From assembly GCA_947303825.1 (NCBI GenBank), contig CAMYZK010000026.1:1-14530 (forward strand): a DNA stretch of 14,530 nt. The letters run 5' to 3'. The position numbers and the translations under genes are program-made. Positions 8,362-14,530 of this stretch are shown one piece after another; positions within the stretch are counted from its first letter, which is position 1, and each line of letters opens with the position of its first letter. Below the pieces are notes generated by a model. That model saw nothing but the letters and a program-made list of their open reading frames with translations, did no database searches and had not been told where the DNA came from. Source of the stretch: an uncultured Prevotella sp. Lineage in GTDB: Bacteria > Bacteroidota > Bacteroidia > Bacteroidales > Bacteroidaceae.

Positions 8362-9189
8362 TTATTTTGCTTTCCTCCTGGGATATATGCTTGCAACGCG
8401 GCTCAGGGGAGAGCGTCCGTCGTCCATCCGCTCCAGTATCTGCCAGTCTGTGCGGTAGTCTATTCGCTCTTGCACGGCAATGCGGTCTTTGGTGAGCCAT
8501 TTCACTTGGCGGGTGGCGTTTCCCAACTTTATCGACTTCTTGCCGTTGTATTCTATCTTATCTGTCATGCCGCCTGTGTATGTGATGAGCACGCGGTGCT
8601 GCGGCATGAAGACCAGGAAGCAGTTGTTGTACTTGCTCTTGCGGTAGTTGTCGTGCAGGTTCGGAATATCTTTCTTAGCGTCGCGCAGCTCGTCAATATA
8701 GCCAATGATACGCCATGCCCCGAGCAGCGGGTTGTCTGCCTTGGCAGCCTCGGTGGTGTTGAGGGCATCGATTACCGTCTTTCCCATGTCAGAGTAGGAG
8801 CCTGCCACATACTTCTCTATGCACCAGCCCTCGTCGGGGAAGTAGAGGTGTCCTTTGTTCTCGCTCCACCACTTCATGGTGAAGTGTGAGGCATCGCTGT
8901 CGTAAACCATCGTGCTCTTGTCATCAGGCGACTCTGTTCGTTCACCGGTGTAGTTGAGCAACTGGCGGTCTGTATCTTTTATAGCGAAGGAGTTGCCCTG
9001 CACGACAACCATTAGCGTGAGGCTGTCGGTACATATCTTATACTGGTCGAAGGGAGCCTTTATCTCTCCCTTCTTGCCGGTCAGTGTGGTCAGCTTGTAT
9101 ATGCCACGCGGGTTCTCTGTCTGTGCGTTGCTTGCCAGCGGCAGTGCTGCAAGCAGTGTTGCCGCCAGTATTGTTATGGTCTTTCTCAT
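8362..9189 (-). CDS. Secreted two-module lipocalin-like protein of unknown function
   Basis: The 275-residue product starts with a clear signal peptide (MRKTITILAATLLAALPLAS, cut after SNA, residue 22). It is not a lipoprotein, as no Cys follows the hydrophobic stretch. The mature part looks like two related modules. Module one (about 28-112) opens with RGIYKLTTLTG and has SFAIKD and HFTMKWW strands. Module two (about 155-252) opens with LLGAWRIIGYIDE and has CFLVFMPQHRVLITYTGG and IAVQERIDYRTDWQILER. A short G-x-W/Y opening followed by alternating hydrophobic strands is typical of small lipocalin-like domains in Bacteroidota; the fold is inferred from pattern alone. The tail is basic (RRKAK). 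It probably acts in the periplasm, with unknown ligand. It has its own promoter candidate (9336-9343) and a strong terminator, so it appears to be a single-gene unit. No type IX C-terminal sorting domain is visible. Confidence 0.85.
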   Translation of the reverse strand: MRKTITILAATLLAALPLASNAQTENPRGIYKLTTLTGKKGEIKAPFDQYKICTDSLTLMVVVQGNSFAIKDTDRQLLNYTGERTESPDDKSTMVYDSDASHFTMKWWSENKGHLYFPDEGWCIEKYVAGSYSDMGKTVIDALNTTEAAKADNPLLGAWRIIGYIDELRDAKKDIPNLHDNYRKSKYNNCFLVFMPQHRVLITYTGGMTDKIEYNGKKSIKLGNATRQVKWLTKDRIAVQERIDYRTDWQILERMDDGRSPLSRVASIYPRRKAK

Positions 9190-9224
9190 ATTAGTTTATT
9201 AGTTTATGAGTTTCTGAGTCTTTT

Positions 9225-9303
9225 GAGTTATGAGTTAGGTGTTCTGAAGTTTCTGGAGTTCTTGCGTCCCTTCGGTAGCAAGCGACCAGAGGTCGAGCGC
9301 AGA
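9225..9303. repeat. Heptads plus two-hairpin core, intergenic copy of the element seen in sprA
   Basis: Two heptads (GAGTTAT 9225-9231, GAGTTAG 9232-9238) are followed after 17 bases by GAGTT-CTTGC at 9256-9265, the same junction found at 1062 inside sprA. The core can pair as CTTGC/GCAAG (9261-9265 with 9278-9282, 12-base loop) and CGACC/GGTCG around an AGA loop (9283-9295), then ends AGCGCAGA. The sprA copy has CTTGG/CCAAG, CGGC-AGA-GCCG and AGCGGAGA in the same order, so paired bases change together. The copy lies in the probable 5' leader of the lipocalin-like gene. Confidence 0.65.
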
Positions 9304-9335
9304 AGATAGTTTTGTTGTCAGAAGAGAACATGTTG

Positions 9336-9343
9336 CAAAGCTA
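9336..9343 (-). promoter_or_regulatory. Candidate -7 element for the lipocalin-like gene
   Basis: On the minus strand this reads TAGCTTTG, a full match to the Bacteroidota -7 consensus TAnnTTTG. The bases just downstream (CTTTGCAACA) are identical to those at the stronger promoter at 14222-14252. No clear TTTG or TTG lies 19-21 bases upstream, where the sequence is GGAGTTAAAG repeats. If real, transcription would start near 9330 and leave a leader of about 140 bases that includes the hairpin core. Confidence 0.35.
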
Positions 9344-9345
9344 TT

Positions 9346-9424
9346 GTCTTTAACTCCTTTAACTCCTATGAATAGTCTTTAACTCCCTTAACTCCTTTAA
9401 CTCCTTGATGTAATTCCTATGAAT
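9346..9424. repeat. Tandem duplication built on AACTCC units after hisB
   Basis: Two adjacent units both start GTCTTTAACTCC and both end TCCTATGAATA: 9346-9374 (29 bases) and 9375-9424 (50 bases). The second is longer because it holds an extra TTAACTCC unit and a GATGTAAT stretch. The array ends two bases from the hisB stop codon. No hairpin with a T-run is seen after hisB, so how transcription from hisB ends is not clear. Confidence 0.75.
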
Positions 9425-9425
9425 A

Positions 9426-10499
9426 TCATAGCATGCCCTTTGTAGATGGCAGTTCATATCGGTATACGTCGCGGCGTATGGCCTGTTTCAGGCTGCGTGC
9501 CAGGGCTTTGAAGATGGCTTCTATCTTATGGTGCTCGTTCTGGCCTTCGGCATGAACGTAGAGGTTCATCATGGCCGCGTCGCTGAGGCTCTTGAAGAAG
9601 TGCAGGAACATCTCGGTAGGCATGTCGCCTATCTTCTCGCGTTGGAATGCTGTATCCCATACCAGCCAGGGGCGTCCGCCGAAGTCCAGGCACACATGGG
9701 CCATGCAGTCGTCCATGGGCAGCGAGAAGCCATACCTCTCCAGCCCCCGTTTGCTTCCCAGGGCCTGCCGCAGGCACTCACCCAGTGCCAGTGCCGTATC
9801 TTCTATGGTGTGATGCTCGTCAACGTTAAGGTCTCCCTTCACGTGAATGTCGAGGTCTATGCCTCCGTGACGCCCTATCTGCTCCAGCATGTGGTCGAAG
9901 AATCCCAGTCCGGTGTCGATGTTGCATGTTCCCTTGCCGTCGAGAGCCAGTGTAATGTCAATGTCGGTCTCTTTTGTGGTACGGCGCACGTGTGCCATGC
10001 GCTCGCCGTCAATGATGATGCTGGCGGCCTGTTTCCAGCTGGTGTCGGCATCCAGTATGATGGCCTTACAGCCTATGTTTTCTGCCAGTTGGCGGTCGGT
10101 GTCACGGTCGCCTATCACATAGCTTCCTGCAATGTCGTAGCTGTCGGTGTCGTCCATGTATTTCTTCACCATCCCTGTGCCTGGCTTGCGTGTCGGTGCG
10201 TTGTCTTCGGGAAAGTGGGGGTCAATAAGGATGTCGTCGAATCTTATTCCCTCGCCCTCCAAAGCCTGCAGGATGAAGTTCTGCGACGGCCAGAAGGTGT
10301 CTTCGGGAAAAGCGTCGGTGCCAAGGCCGTCCTGGTTGCTTACCATCACCAACCTGAAGTCAGTACGCTCAGCAATAAGTCCGAGCCACTTGAACACGCC
10401 TGGCTTGAAACGTATCTTTTCAAGGGCATCCACCTGCTCGTCTTGAGGTTCTTCGACCAGCGTTCCGTCGCGGTCGATGAACAATATTTTCTGTTTCAT
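9426..10499 (-). CDS. hisB: HisB, bifunctional histidinol-phosphatase and imidazoleglycerol-phosphate dehydratase
   Basis: HisB carries out the sixth and eighth steps of histidine synthesis in the cytoplasm: dehydration of imidazoleglycerol phosphate and dephosphorylation of histidinol phosphate. The 357-residue product aligns end to end with the E. coli type from memory. The N-terminal HAD phosphatase domain has D9-R-D11-G-T (nucleophile and acid Asp), SNQDGLGT at 54-61, RKP at 104-106 and IGDRDTD at 129-135. The dehydratase domain (about 167-357) has metal-binding motifs FFDHML (200-205), DEHHTIEDT (227-235) and NEHHKIEA (321-328), and the family ending PSTKGML. In E. coli HisB a loop binds zinc through Cys93, His95, Cys101 and Cys103; here those positions are Asp93, His95, Ala101 and Thr103. 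The ATG overlaps the stop of the upstream membrane-protein gene (ATGA), implying translational coupling. No other his gene is in view. Confidence 0.97.
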   Translation of the reverse strand: MKQKILFIDRDGTLVEEPQDEQVDALEKIRFKPGVFKWLGLIAERTDFRLVMVSNQDGLGTDAFPEDTFWPSQNFILQALEGEGIRFDDILIDPHFPEDNAPTRKPGTGMVKKYMDDTDSYDIAGSYVIGDRDTDRQLAENIGCKAIILDADTSWKQAASIIIDGERMAHVRRTTKETDIDITLALDGKGTCNIDTGLGFFDHMLEQIGRHGGIDLDIHVKGDLNVDEHHTIEDTALALGECLRQALGSKRGLERYGFSLPMDDCMAHVCLDFGGRPWLVWDTAFQREKIGDMPTEMFLHFFKSLSDAAMMNLYVHAEGQNEHHKIEAIFKALARSLKQAIRRDVYRYELPSTKGML

Positions 10500-11224
10500 T
10501 TCTCTGTTTTTTTCTTTATGGTGTCATTCTTGTACAGGCAGGCGTTCCTCCAGATGTAGTAGATGGGGAAAAGCGTGGAGAGGTGAATGAAAGCCTGTAC
10601 GAGTCCGCATACGGTGAATGTGATGAAATTCATCTGCGTGATGTTTTCAGGCAGGCTTGCGGCAGCACCAATGCCCGCAATGCCTTGTGCTTTTAGGTTA
10701 GACAGTGCCAGGATGATGGCGGGAAGCTGCAACACGAGCGTTGCTATGAGCACCACCAGCAGCATTACTAGTATGGTGGCCGTCAGCAGTCCCAGCTGTC
10801 GGCAGCGTACCATCTTCAGCAGCATGCCAGGTATCTTGCAGATGCCTCTCAGCGTGAACCGCCACGGCCAGCGTCCGTACCAGTGCAGTGTGCTTCTTAT
10901 GTGTCCGCTCTTATAGTGCTCTTGCAGTGGAACCACACCGCCGGCAAAGGCAAAGACCAGCATTGCTAAGATAAATATCACTACGGTGGCCAGCCATATT
11001 CCTATCTCGGCCATCAGCGTGCCGCTGTGCCCCATGAGGGTGGGCAGCAGGCTGGAGAAGAAGTAGGTCATCGAGGCACCTAGTGCTATGGCATAGATCA
11101 CTGCCTGAATCCATGATGAGCGTATCAGCTTCCAGATATTGCCCAGATACAGTTTATATCCGTCGCTCACCACAGCCTGAATACTCCGGTTGCGCTGCAC
11201 CGAAAGACTGTCGTTTTGTTCCAT
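10496..11224 (-). CDS. Membrane protein with about four transmembrane helices, function unknown
   Basis: The 242-residue product has four clear hydrophobic segments, at about residues 38-60, 74-98, 146-174 and 200-225, and no cleavable signal peptide. The N-terminal 36 residues and the C-terminal tail ([10 protein letters not shown]) are polar and basic. The stretch between helices two and three (about 100-145) is basic and Trp/Arg-rich ([10 protein letters not shown]), suggesting a cytoplasmic loop. I see no catalytic motif and do not recognise the family. Its stop codon overlaps the hisB start by four bases, so the pair should be expressed together. The spacer to the upstream SLBB gene is 91 bases of heptad repeats with no promoter that I can find. 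A role in histidine metabolism or surface-polysaccharide export is possible from position only. Confidence 0.85.
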   Translation of the reverse strand: MEQNDSLSVQRNRSIQAVVSDGYKLYLGNIWKLIRSSWIQAVIYAIALGASMTYFFSSLLPTLMGHSGTLMAEIGIWLATVVIFILAMLVFAFAGGVVPLQEHYKSGHIRSTLHWYGRWPWRFTLRGICKIPGMLLKMVRCRQLGLLTATILVMLLVVLIATLVLQLPAIILALSNLKAQGIAGIGAAASLPENITQMNFITFTVCGLVQAFIHLSTLFPIYYIWRNACLYKNDTIKKKTEK

Positions 11225-11269
11225 TCTCCTGTGTATTTAGTCAACTTTCTGAAGTTATAGAAGCTATAG

Positions 11270-11318
11270 AACTCTTAACTCCTTACAAAAGTCTCTCAAC
11301 TCTTAACTCTTAACTCTA
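11270..11318. repeat. AACTCTT heptad array touching the SLBB stop codon
   Basis: On the plus strand there are AACTCTT (11270-11276), AACTCCTT (11277-11284) and, after a short break, CAACTCTT units running AACTCTT (11298-11304), AACTCTT (11305-11311) and AACTCTA (11312-11318). The last unit includes the TAG stop of the SLBB gene (11316-11318), so the repeat starts exactly where coding ends. Just before it, GAAGTTATAGAAGCTATAG (about 11252-11269) is a second short repeat type. Confidence 0.8.
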
Positions 11319-13841
11319 TTTGAACAGATTTATCAGCGTGGCCATCATCGTTGCTATCGATGCCGACGTGGAGCCTATGGCCAGCATCTCGGCGGTGCTC
11401 ATCTTCTGTCCTCTCTGCTTGGTGGGCACCACTATCTCGCATCCAGGCTGCGGTTTGTGTTTCCTGCCCGCCTTGGCCACGTTGCCGTTCATATAAATAA
11501 TGTATGTCTGTTTCTTCTTTGCGTTGTCCGAGTAGCCGCCGGCCTGGTTGATATAGTACTTCAGCTTCTTGCCGTCGACGAAGCCCGTGGTGTTGGGGTA
11601 CATCACCTCACCGTTTATCTTTACCGTTCCCGAGTATTCGGGCACTATGATTCTGTCGCCCTCGCGCAGCACGATGTCGGCATCACTTCCTGGATGTGCC
11701 AGTGCCTTGTCGAGCTCAATGCCTACAGAGTAGGTGGAGCCGAGGTCGAGTTTGCTGATGTCGATGGTGTCTTTTGCTCCCACCGAGCGTTTTGCTGCTT
11801 TCTGCAAGGCCTCCTGGCGTGCCCGCTCCTCGGGTGTGCGCTGTCTTATGAGACGTGCTCCGGCGGGGTATGCCGTCTTTGTCAGTCCGCCGGCCTCGTT
11901 GACGATTTCGCTGAGGCGCTCGCTCTTCTTTGTCAGCGTGTAGGTACCTCCGAAGAGCACCTCGCCCTCCACAAAGACATTCTGCTGTGGTGAGTAGGCT
12001 GGGCTCTTCCTTACATAGACCTCGTCGAAGGGCTCCAGGTGGAAGGCCGTCTCGCCATCAACGACGAAGCCGTCCTTAATAGAGAAGCTGTAATGGCGTG
12101 CCAGGCTGCCCATCGACTCAGTGGCATTGGGGTCGGTGATGCGGCGTGCCACGTCAACCTTTACCATTGAGGCAGCATCGGTAAGACCGCCTGCCTGCAA
12201 GATAAAGTCTTCTACCGTCTCATTAGCGGCATAGAGATACACTCCCGGATATTGCACCTCGCCATGGATGGTGAGCGTGGGAGGCTCGATAGACTCCTTG
12301 CGGCTGGGAATCCACAGCACGTCCTCATTGCGCAGGGGAACGTCGGCCACCTTGCCCGACATGATCCCGGCCAGGTCTACCGACAGCACCTCTAGGGTGC
12401 GGTCGCCCTTCATGCGGTGCATCACGCCTCGGGCAGTGAAGGCATCCTCGGTCATTCCGTCGGCAGCCTCAAGCAGCGAGCGCACGGTGGTGAGCTTGCC
12501 GCCTATCTCATATTTCCCGGGGTGGAACACGGCTCCTTTTATCTCGGCCATGTTTGAATAGCGGGCAACGATGGAGTCTACCCACAGCGAGTCGCCGTCG
12601 GCCATCTGGAACGTGGTGAAGTCAAACTCGCCGACAGTATGCACGGAGTAGAGGGCACCCGACTTTCGGGTTACTCTTACCGACTTCTTGAAGGCGTCGC
12701 CAGTGAATCCGCCGGAGTATTTCAGCAGGGCCGAGAGGCTCTCTCCTGTCTTCATCTCATAGAACATGGGGCGTTTTACATGACCCGTGGCGTTGACCAG
12801 ACAGTCGTAGGCTCCTACGATGATAACGTCGTTGTCGGTGAGCTTGACATTGCCGGTAGCCTTGCCATTGAGTATGAAGTCATAGACATCGACCGTAGAG
12901 ATGAGTCGGTTGTTGCGGTACACCTGAATGTTGCGCAGTGTGCCCAGATCGTTCACGCCGCCTGCCATGTAGAGGGCGTTGAAGACGGTGGAGAATGCCG
13001 ACAGTGTGTAGGTGCCGGGGTTGTTCACCTCGCCCATCACGTTTACCAGTATGGTGCGTGTCTGCCCTACCGAGAGGCGTATCTTGCTTCCCTGGAAGTG
13101 ACCGCCTATCTGGGAATACAGCCTCTGGTTGGCCTGGGCAACGGTGAGTCCGCTCAACTGTACGGGACCGACGCCCTCAATGCTGACGTAGCCGTCGGGG
13201 GTTATCGTCTCGTTGATGTTCATCTGCGAGGCTCCGTATATCTCTATCCCTACGGCATCGCCGGGGCCGAGCCTGTAGTCGGCAGGCGTGGCGATGTTCA
13301 TGTTAGGCTCAAAGCTCAACGACTCGTTGTTGAAGATGTCGTGGCCGAAAATCTTGTTCTTCTGCGCTTTCTGCTGTTCGAGCAGCTGTTCGAGCAGCGC
13401 AATGGAGTCTATGGGCATGATTCCTCCCAGCTCGGCCTGCATCATCAGCACGTCGCTGTCGTTTGTGTCATAGCCCGTGTTGCCGTTGGTGGAGCGTCTC
13501 ACCTGATACGACCCCGAGCCGGTGGTGTTGGTGTTTGCATTGTTGCGCTTCTGTCCGTTGTTCTTACGCAGGCGGTCTTCGGCCTTGCTTACGGCTTCGT
13601 CGGCCACCGTTCCCATGCCGGTCTGCTTGATCTGACGCTCATACTTGCGCCTTACACGCTGTATCTGCTGCACGTCGACGCCACGCTGCAGCAGCTTGGT
13701 AACGATTTCCGACTGTGATGTGCCTTTTTGGTTCTCTTCCATGATGAATGAGACCAGCTGCTGGTCGCTCATTGAAGACTGGGCCATAGCACTCATCATG
13801 GCAAAGAGCAACATGAACGTCGAGAGTAAACGCCTTTTCAT
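11316..13841 (-). CDS. Polysaccharide export protein (Wza-like) with multiple SLBB repeats
   Basis: Proteins of this family span periplasm and outer membrane and pass capsular or exopolysaccharide to the surface. The 841-residue product has a signal peptide (MKRRLLSTFMLLFAMMSAMA, cut before Gln21) and, unlike E. coli Wza, no lipobox. After a charged, Asn/Thr-rich region (about 25-180) comes the Poly_export domain (about 186-265: DYRLGPGDAVGIEIYG, ETITPDGYVSIEGVG). Six SLBB-like openings of the form V-x-G-x-V-x-x-P-G-x-Y follow near residues 266, 349, 432, 523, 622 and 740. The C-terminus (814-841) is hydrophobic and could insert in a membrane. The start fits: the strong promoter at 13924-13954 lies about 80 bases upstream. 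Such genes often head capsule clusters, but no glycosyltransferase, flippase or Wzc-type kinase is nearby here, so the exported polymer is unknown. Confidence 0.92.
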   Translation of the reverse strand: MKRRLLSTFMLLFAMMSAMAQSSMSDQQLVSFIMEENQKGTSQSEIVTKLLQRGVDVQQIQRVRRKYERQIKQTGMGTVADEAVSKAEDRLRKNNGQKRNNANTNTTGSGSYQVRRSTNGNTGYDTNDSDVLMMQAELGGIMPIDSIALLEQLLEQQKAQKNKIFGHDIFNNESLSFEPNMNIATPADYRLGPGDAVGIEIYGASQMNINETITPDGYVSIEGVGPVQLSGLTVAQANQRLYSQIGGHFQGSKIRLSVGQTRTILVNVMGEVNNPGTYTLSAFSTVFNALYMAGGVNDLGTLRNIQVYRNNRLISTVDVYDFILNGKATGNVKLTDNDVIIVGAYDCLVNATGHVKRPMFYEMKTGESLSALLKYSGGFTGDAFKKSVRVTRKSGALYSVHTVGEFDFTTFQMADGDSLWVDSIVARYSNMAEIKGAVFHPGKYEIGGKLTTVRSLLEAADGMTEDAFTARGVMHRMKGDRTLEVLSVDLAGIMSGKVADVPLRNEDVLWIPSRKESIEPPTLTIHGEVQYPGVYLYAANETVEDFILQAGGLTDAASMVKVDVARRITDPNATESMGSLARHYSFSIKDGFVVDGETAFHLEPFDEVYVRKSPAYSPQQNVFVEGEVLFGGTYTLTKKSERLSEIVNEAGGLTKTAYPAGARLIRQRTPEERARQEALQKAAKRSVGAKDTIDISKLDLGSTYSVGIELDKALAHPGSDADIVLREGDRIIVPEYSGTVKINGEVMYPNTTGFVDGKKLKYYINQAGGYSDNAKKKQTYIIYMNGNVAKAGRKHKPQPGCEIVVPTKQRGQKMSTAEMLAIGSTSASIATMMATLINLFK
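13374..13397 (-). repeat. Perfect 12-bp tandem duplication in the SLBB gene
   Basis: CTGTTCGAGCAG on the plus strand occurs twice back to back (13374-13385 and 13386-13397). It encodes LLEQLLEQ at residues 149-156, part of a short amphipathic helix before the Poly_export domain. It is in frame and probably a local slippage product. Confidence 0.85.
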
Positions 13842-13923
13842 TTCCCTGTTAGTTATATCGTTTTTTGTTATTTCCTATTCTTATAATAAACTCCTGAATT
13901 CACAGATTATTGCAATGATTCGG

Positions 13924-13954
13924 CAAAATTACGAAAAAACGAGCATAGTACAAA
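13924..13954 (-). promoter_or_regulatory. Bacteroidota sigma-70-type promoter for the SLBB gene
   Basis: On the minus strand TTTG (13954-13951) is followed after exactly 19 bases by TAATTTTG (13931-13924). This matches the -33/-7 pattern TTTG-N19-21-TAnnTTTG of the Bacteroidota primary sigma factor. Transcription would start near 13920, leaving a leader of about 80 bases before the SLBB ATG at 13841. It is the best promoter in the window and could drive the SLBB, membrane-protein and hisB genes together. Confidence 0.8.
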
Positions 13955-14103
13955 GATTTTTACTTTTTTTATGTCTCGCACTTATGAATATAATTCTTCA
14001 TTGTTACAAAGGCAAAATGTGAAAACAGCTTCTTTCGCATAGCTTGTGATTAGCGTTGTTGGGTCTTATTCGATAATGTAGGCAGACATTTGGCAGAACG
14101 TTT

Positions 14104-14214
14104 TTACTCACACAGCGGGATAACTACTTTCACGTATGTGTTCTTATAGTTCTCACACACAATTGGCCGGTAGAGCTTGGGATGACTGGCATCCGAGGTG
14201 GATTTGTTGCACAT
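14104..14214 (-). CDS. Candidate 36-codon small ORF, nearly leaderless
   Basis: This frame begins ATG at 14214-14212 and ends TAA at 14106-14104. The peptide has 36 residues, starts MCNKSTSDASHPKLYRP and ends NTYVKVVIPLCE, with three Cys (2, 20, 35). The start codon lies only about 8 bases after the TACCTTTG element of the promoter at 14222-14252, so its message would have almost no leader. The frame is closed upstream by TAG at 14232-14230. It contains no hydrophobic segment or motif that I recognise. After the stop the same frame stays open for 17 more codons, so this could be the start of a decayed longer gene. A chance ORF in a structured or non-coding leader is a real alternative. Confidence 0.35.
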   Translation of the reverse strand: MCNKSTSDASHPKLYRPIVCENYKNTYVKVVIPLCE

Positions 14215-14221
14215 TCTGTTG

Positions 14222-14252
14222 CAAAGGTACTAGAAATACCATTAACATGCAA
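14222..14252 (-). promoter_or_regulatory. Bacteroidota-type promoter in front of the small ORF
   Basis: On the minus strand TTG (14252-14250) is followed after 20 bases by TACCTTTG (14229-14222), a full -7 match. Transcription should start around 14215-14218. The direct repeat GTTGCA-N6-GTTGCA on the plus strand (14206-14223) covers the likely start site and could bind a regulator. The transcript could end before, or read into, the SLBB gene 375 bases on; I see no terminator between. Confidence 0.65.
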
Positions 14253-14297
14253 GTGTTTGTTCAGATTTTTCGACGGTTGTTGAGTGATTCTTCCATT

Positions 14298-14329
14298 ATT
14301 TTTCATGAATCTTCCCATACATGAAAAAT
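14298..14329. promoter_or_regulatory. 10-bp inverted repeat, possible operator
   Basis: ATTTTTCATG (14298-14307) and CATGAAAAAT (14320-14329) are perfect inverted copies separated by 12 bases. The centre-to-centre distance is 22 bases, about two helical turns, which would suit a dimeric DNA-binding protein. It lies about 45 bases upstream of the -33 element of the promoter at 14222-14252. The right arm directly abuts the direct repeat that follows. Confidence 0.45.
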
Positions 14330-14419
14330 GCGATTATCCGCATATCCTACACCCAGTACTGATTATCAGGTGGTTAGTGCGAATTTATCCGCACGACATC
14401 CGCTGTTTATCCTACACCC
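14330..14419. repeat. Two-copy direct repeat (GCGA..TTATCCGCA .. TATCCTACACCC)
   Basis: Copy one (14330-14354) reads GCGATTATCCGCA then TATCCTACACCC. Copy two (14379-14419) has GCGAATTTATCCGCA, a 14-base insert and the same TATCCTACACCC. Both are in the same orientation and 24 bases apart. They lie just upstream of the inverted repeat and promoter, so they could be regulatory sites; alternatively they may mark one end of a mobile element. Confidence 0.6.
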
Positions 14420-14530
14420 GGGAGCAAGATAACCAACCGAAATAAGATGGAAGATGCACAATGGGAAATAACATGTCTGAGTCCACTTTAAAAAGTAAAC
14501 CTCGCTTATATTATTATATTTTGTCTGTCT

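Larger units (their letters stand above)
13842..14530. other. Gene-poor AT-rich leader region upstream of the SLBB gene
   Basis: This 689-base stretch has no convincing long reading frame on either strand. Its base composition is clearly more AT-rich than the genes to its left. It holds two minus-strand promoters (13924-13954 and 14222-14252), a candidate small ORF (14104-14214), a 10-bp inverted repeat (14298-14329) and a two-copy direct repeat (14330-14419). Beyond 14420 I see only a short palindrome, ACTTTAAAAAGT (about 14485-14496), and AT-rich sequence. It may be a regulatory leader, or in part a decayed mobile element; no transposase motif is visible. Confidence 0.6.

Noticed and set aside
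9346..9424. CRISPR array
   Set aside because: The AACTCC and heptad repeats are short, directly adjacent and without unique spacers of constant length; no cas genes are present.
9528..10559. A 343-codon open frame on the plus strand, antisense to hisB
   Set aside because: HisB on the other strand is unmistakable from its motifs; the antisense product is a Val/His-rich mirror of it.
12639..13718. A 359-codon open frame on the plus strand, antisense to the SLBB gene
   Set aside because: Same reason: the minus-strand SLBB protein has a signal peptide, domains and a promoter, and the antisense frame has none.
14130..14324. Overlapping 62-codon frames on both strands of the leader region
   Set aside because: The minus-strand frame runs through the promoter at 14222-14252 and neither product looks like a protein. 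The 36-codon frame fits the promoter better.
14485..14496. ACTTTAAAAAGT palindrome as an operator or transposon end
   Set aside because: It is too short and AT-rich to stand out from background and has no partner copy in the window.

Overview
The window looks like a chromosomal piece of a Bacteroidota genome, most likely Prevotellaceae. Four things point there: a full-length SprA/Sov-type type IX secretion translocon gene, a bifunctional HisB of the phylum's type, two upstream sites fitting the Bacteroidota promoter pattern TTTG or TTG-N19-20-TAnnTTTG, and little or no Shine-Dalgarno sequence. The placement below phylum level is inference. All protein genes lie on the minus strand, so transcription runs right to left.

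Right to left: 13842-14530 is an AT-rich, gene-poor leader region. It holds two good promoters, a candidate 36-codon ORF starting almost on the first promoter, a 10-bp inverted repeat and a two-copy direct repeat. Next come a large periplasmic polysaccharide-export protein with about six SLBB-like repeats (11316-13841), an unrecognised four-helix membrane protein (10496-11224) and hisB (9426-10499). The last two overlap by four bases (ATGA), so they are probably translationally coupled. These three genes could form one operon from the promoter at 13924-13954. A separate unit encodes a secreted two-module lipocalin-like protein (8362-9189) and ends at a strong hairpin. Then comes the 2648-codon sprA (171-8117), followed 16 bases later by the start of a lipoprotein gene that runs off the left edge.

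Functionally, SprA is the outer-membrane channel through which type IX cargo leaves the cell, and the SLBB protein belongs to the surface-polysaccharide export family. HisB carries out two steps of histidine synthesis; no other his gene is visible and its link to these neighbours is unclear.

The most unusual signal is a dispersed repeat. GAGTTRA-type heptads occupy every spacer between the genes from sprA to the SLBB gene, except the 4-base overlap. Two copies also carry a GC-rich core that can fold into two small hairpins, whose stems differ by compensating changes. One copy lies in a spacer; the other lies in frame inside sprA. I found no clear evidence of a new multi-gene system.
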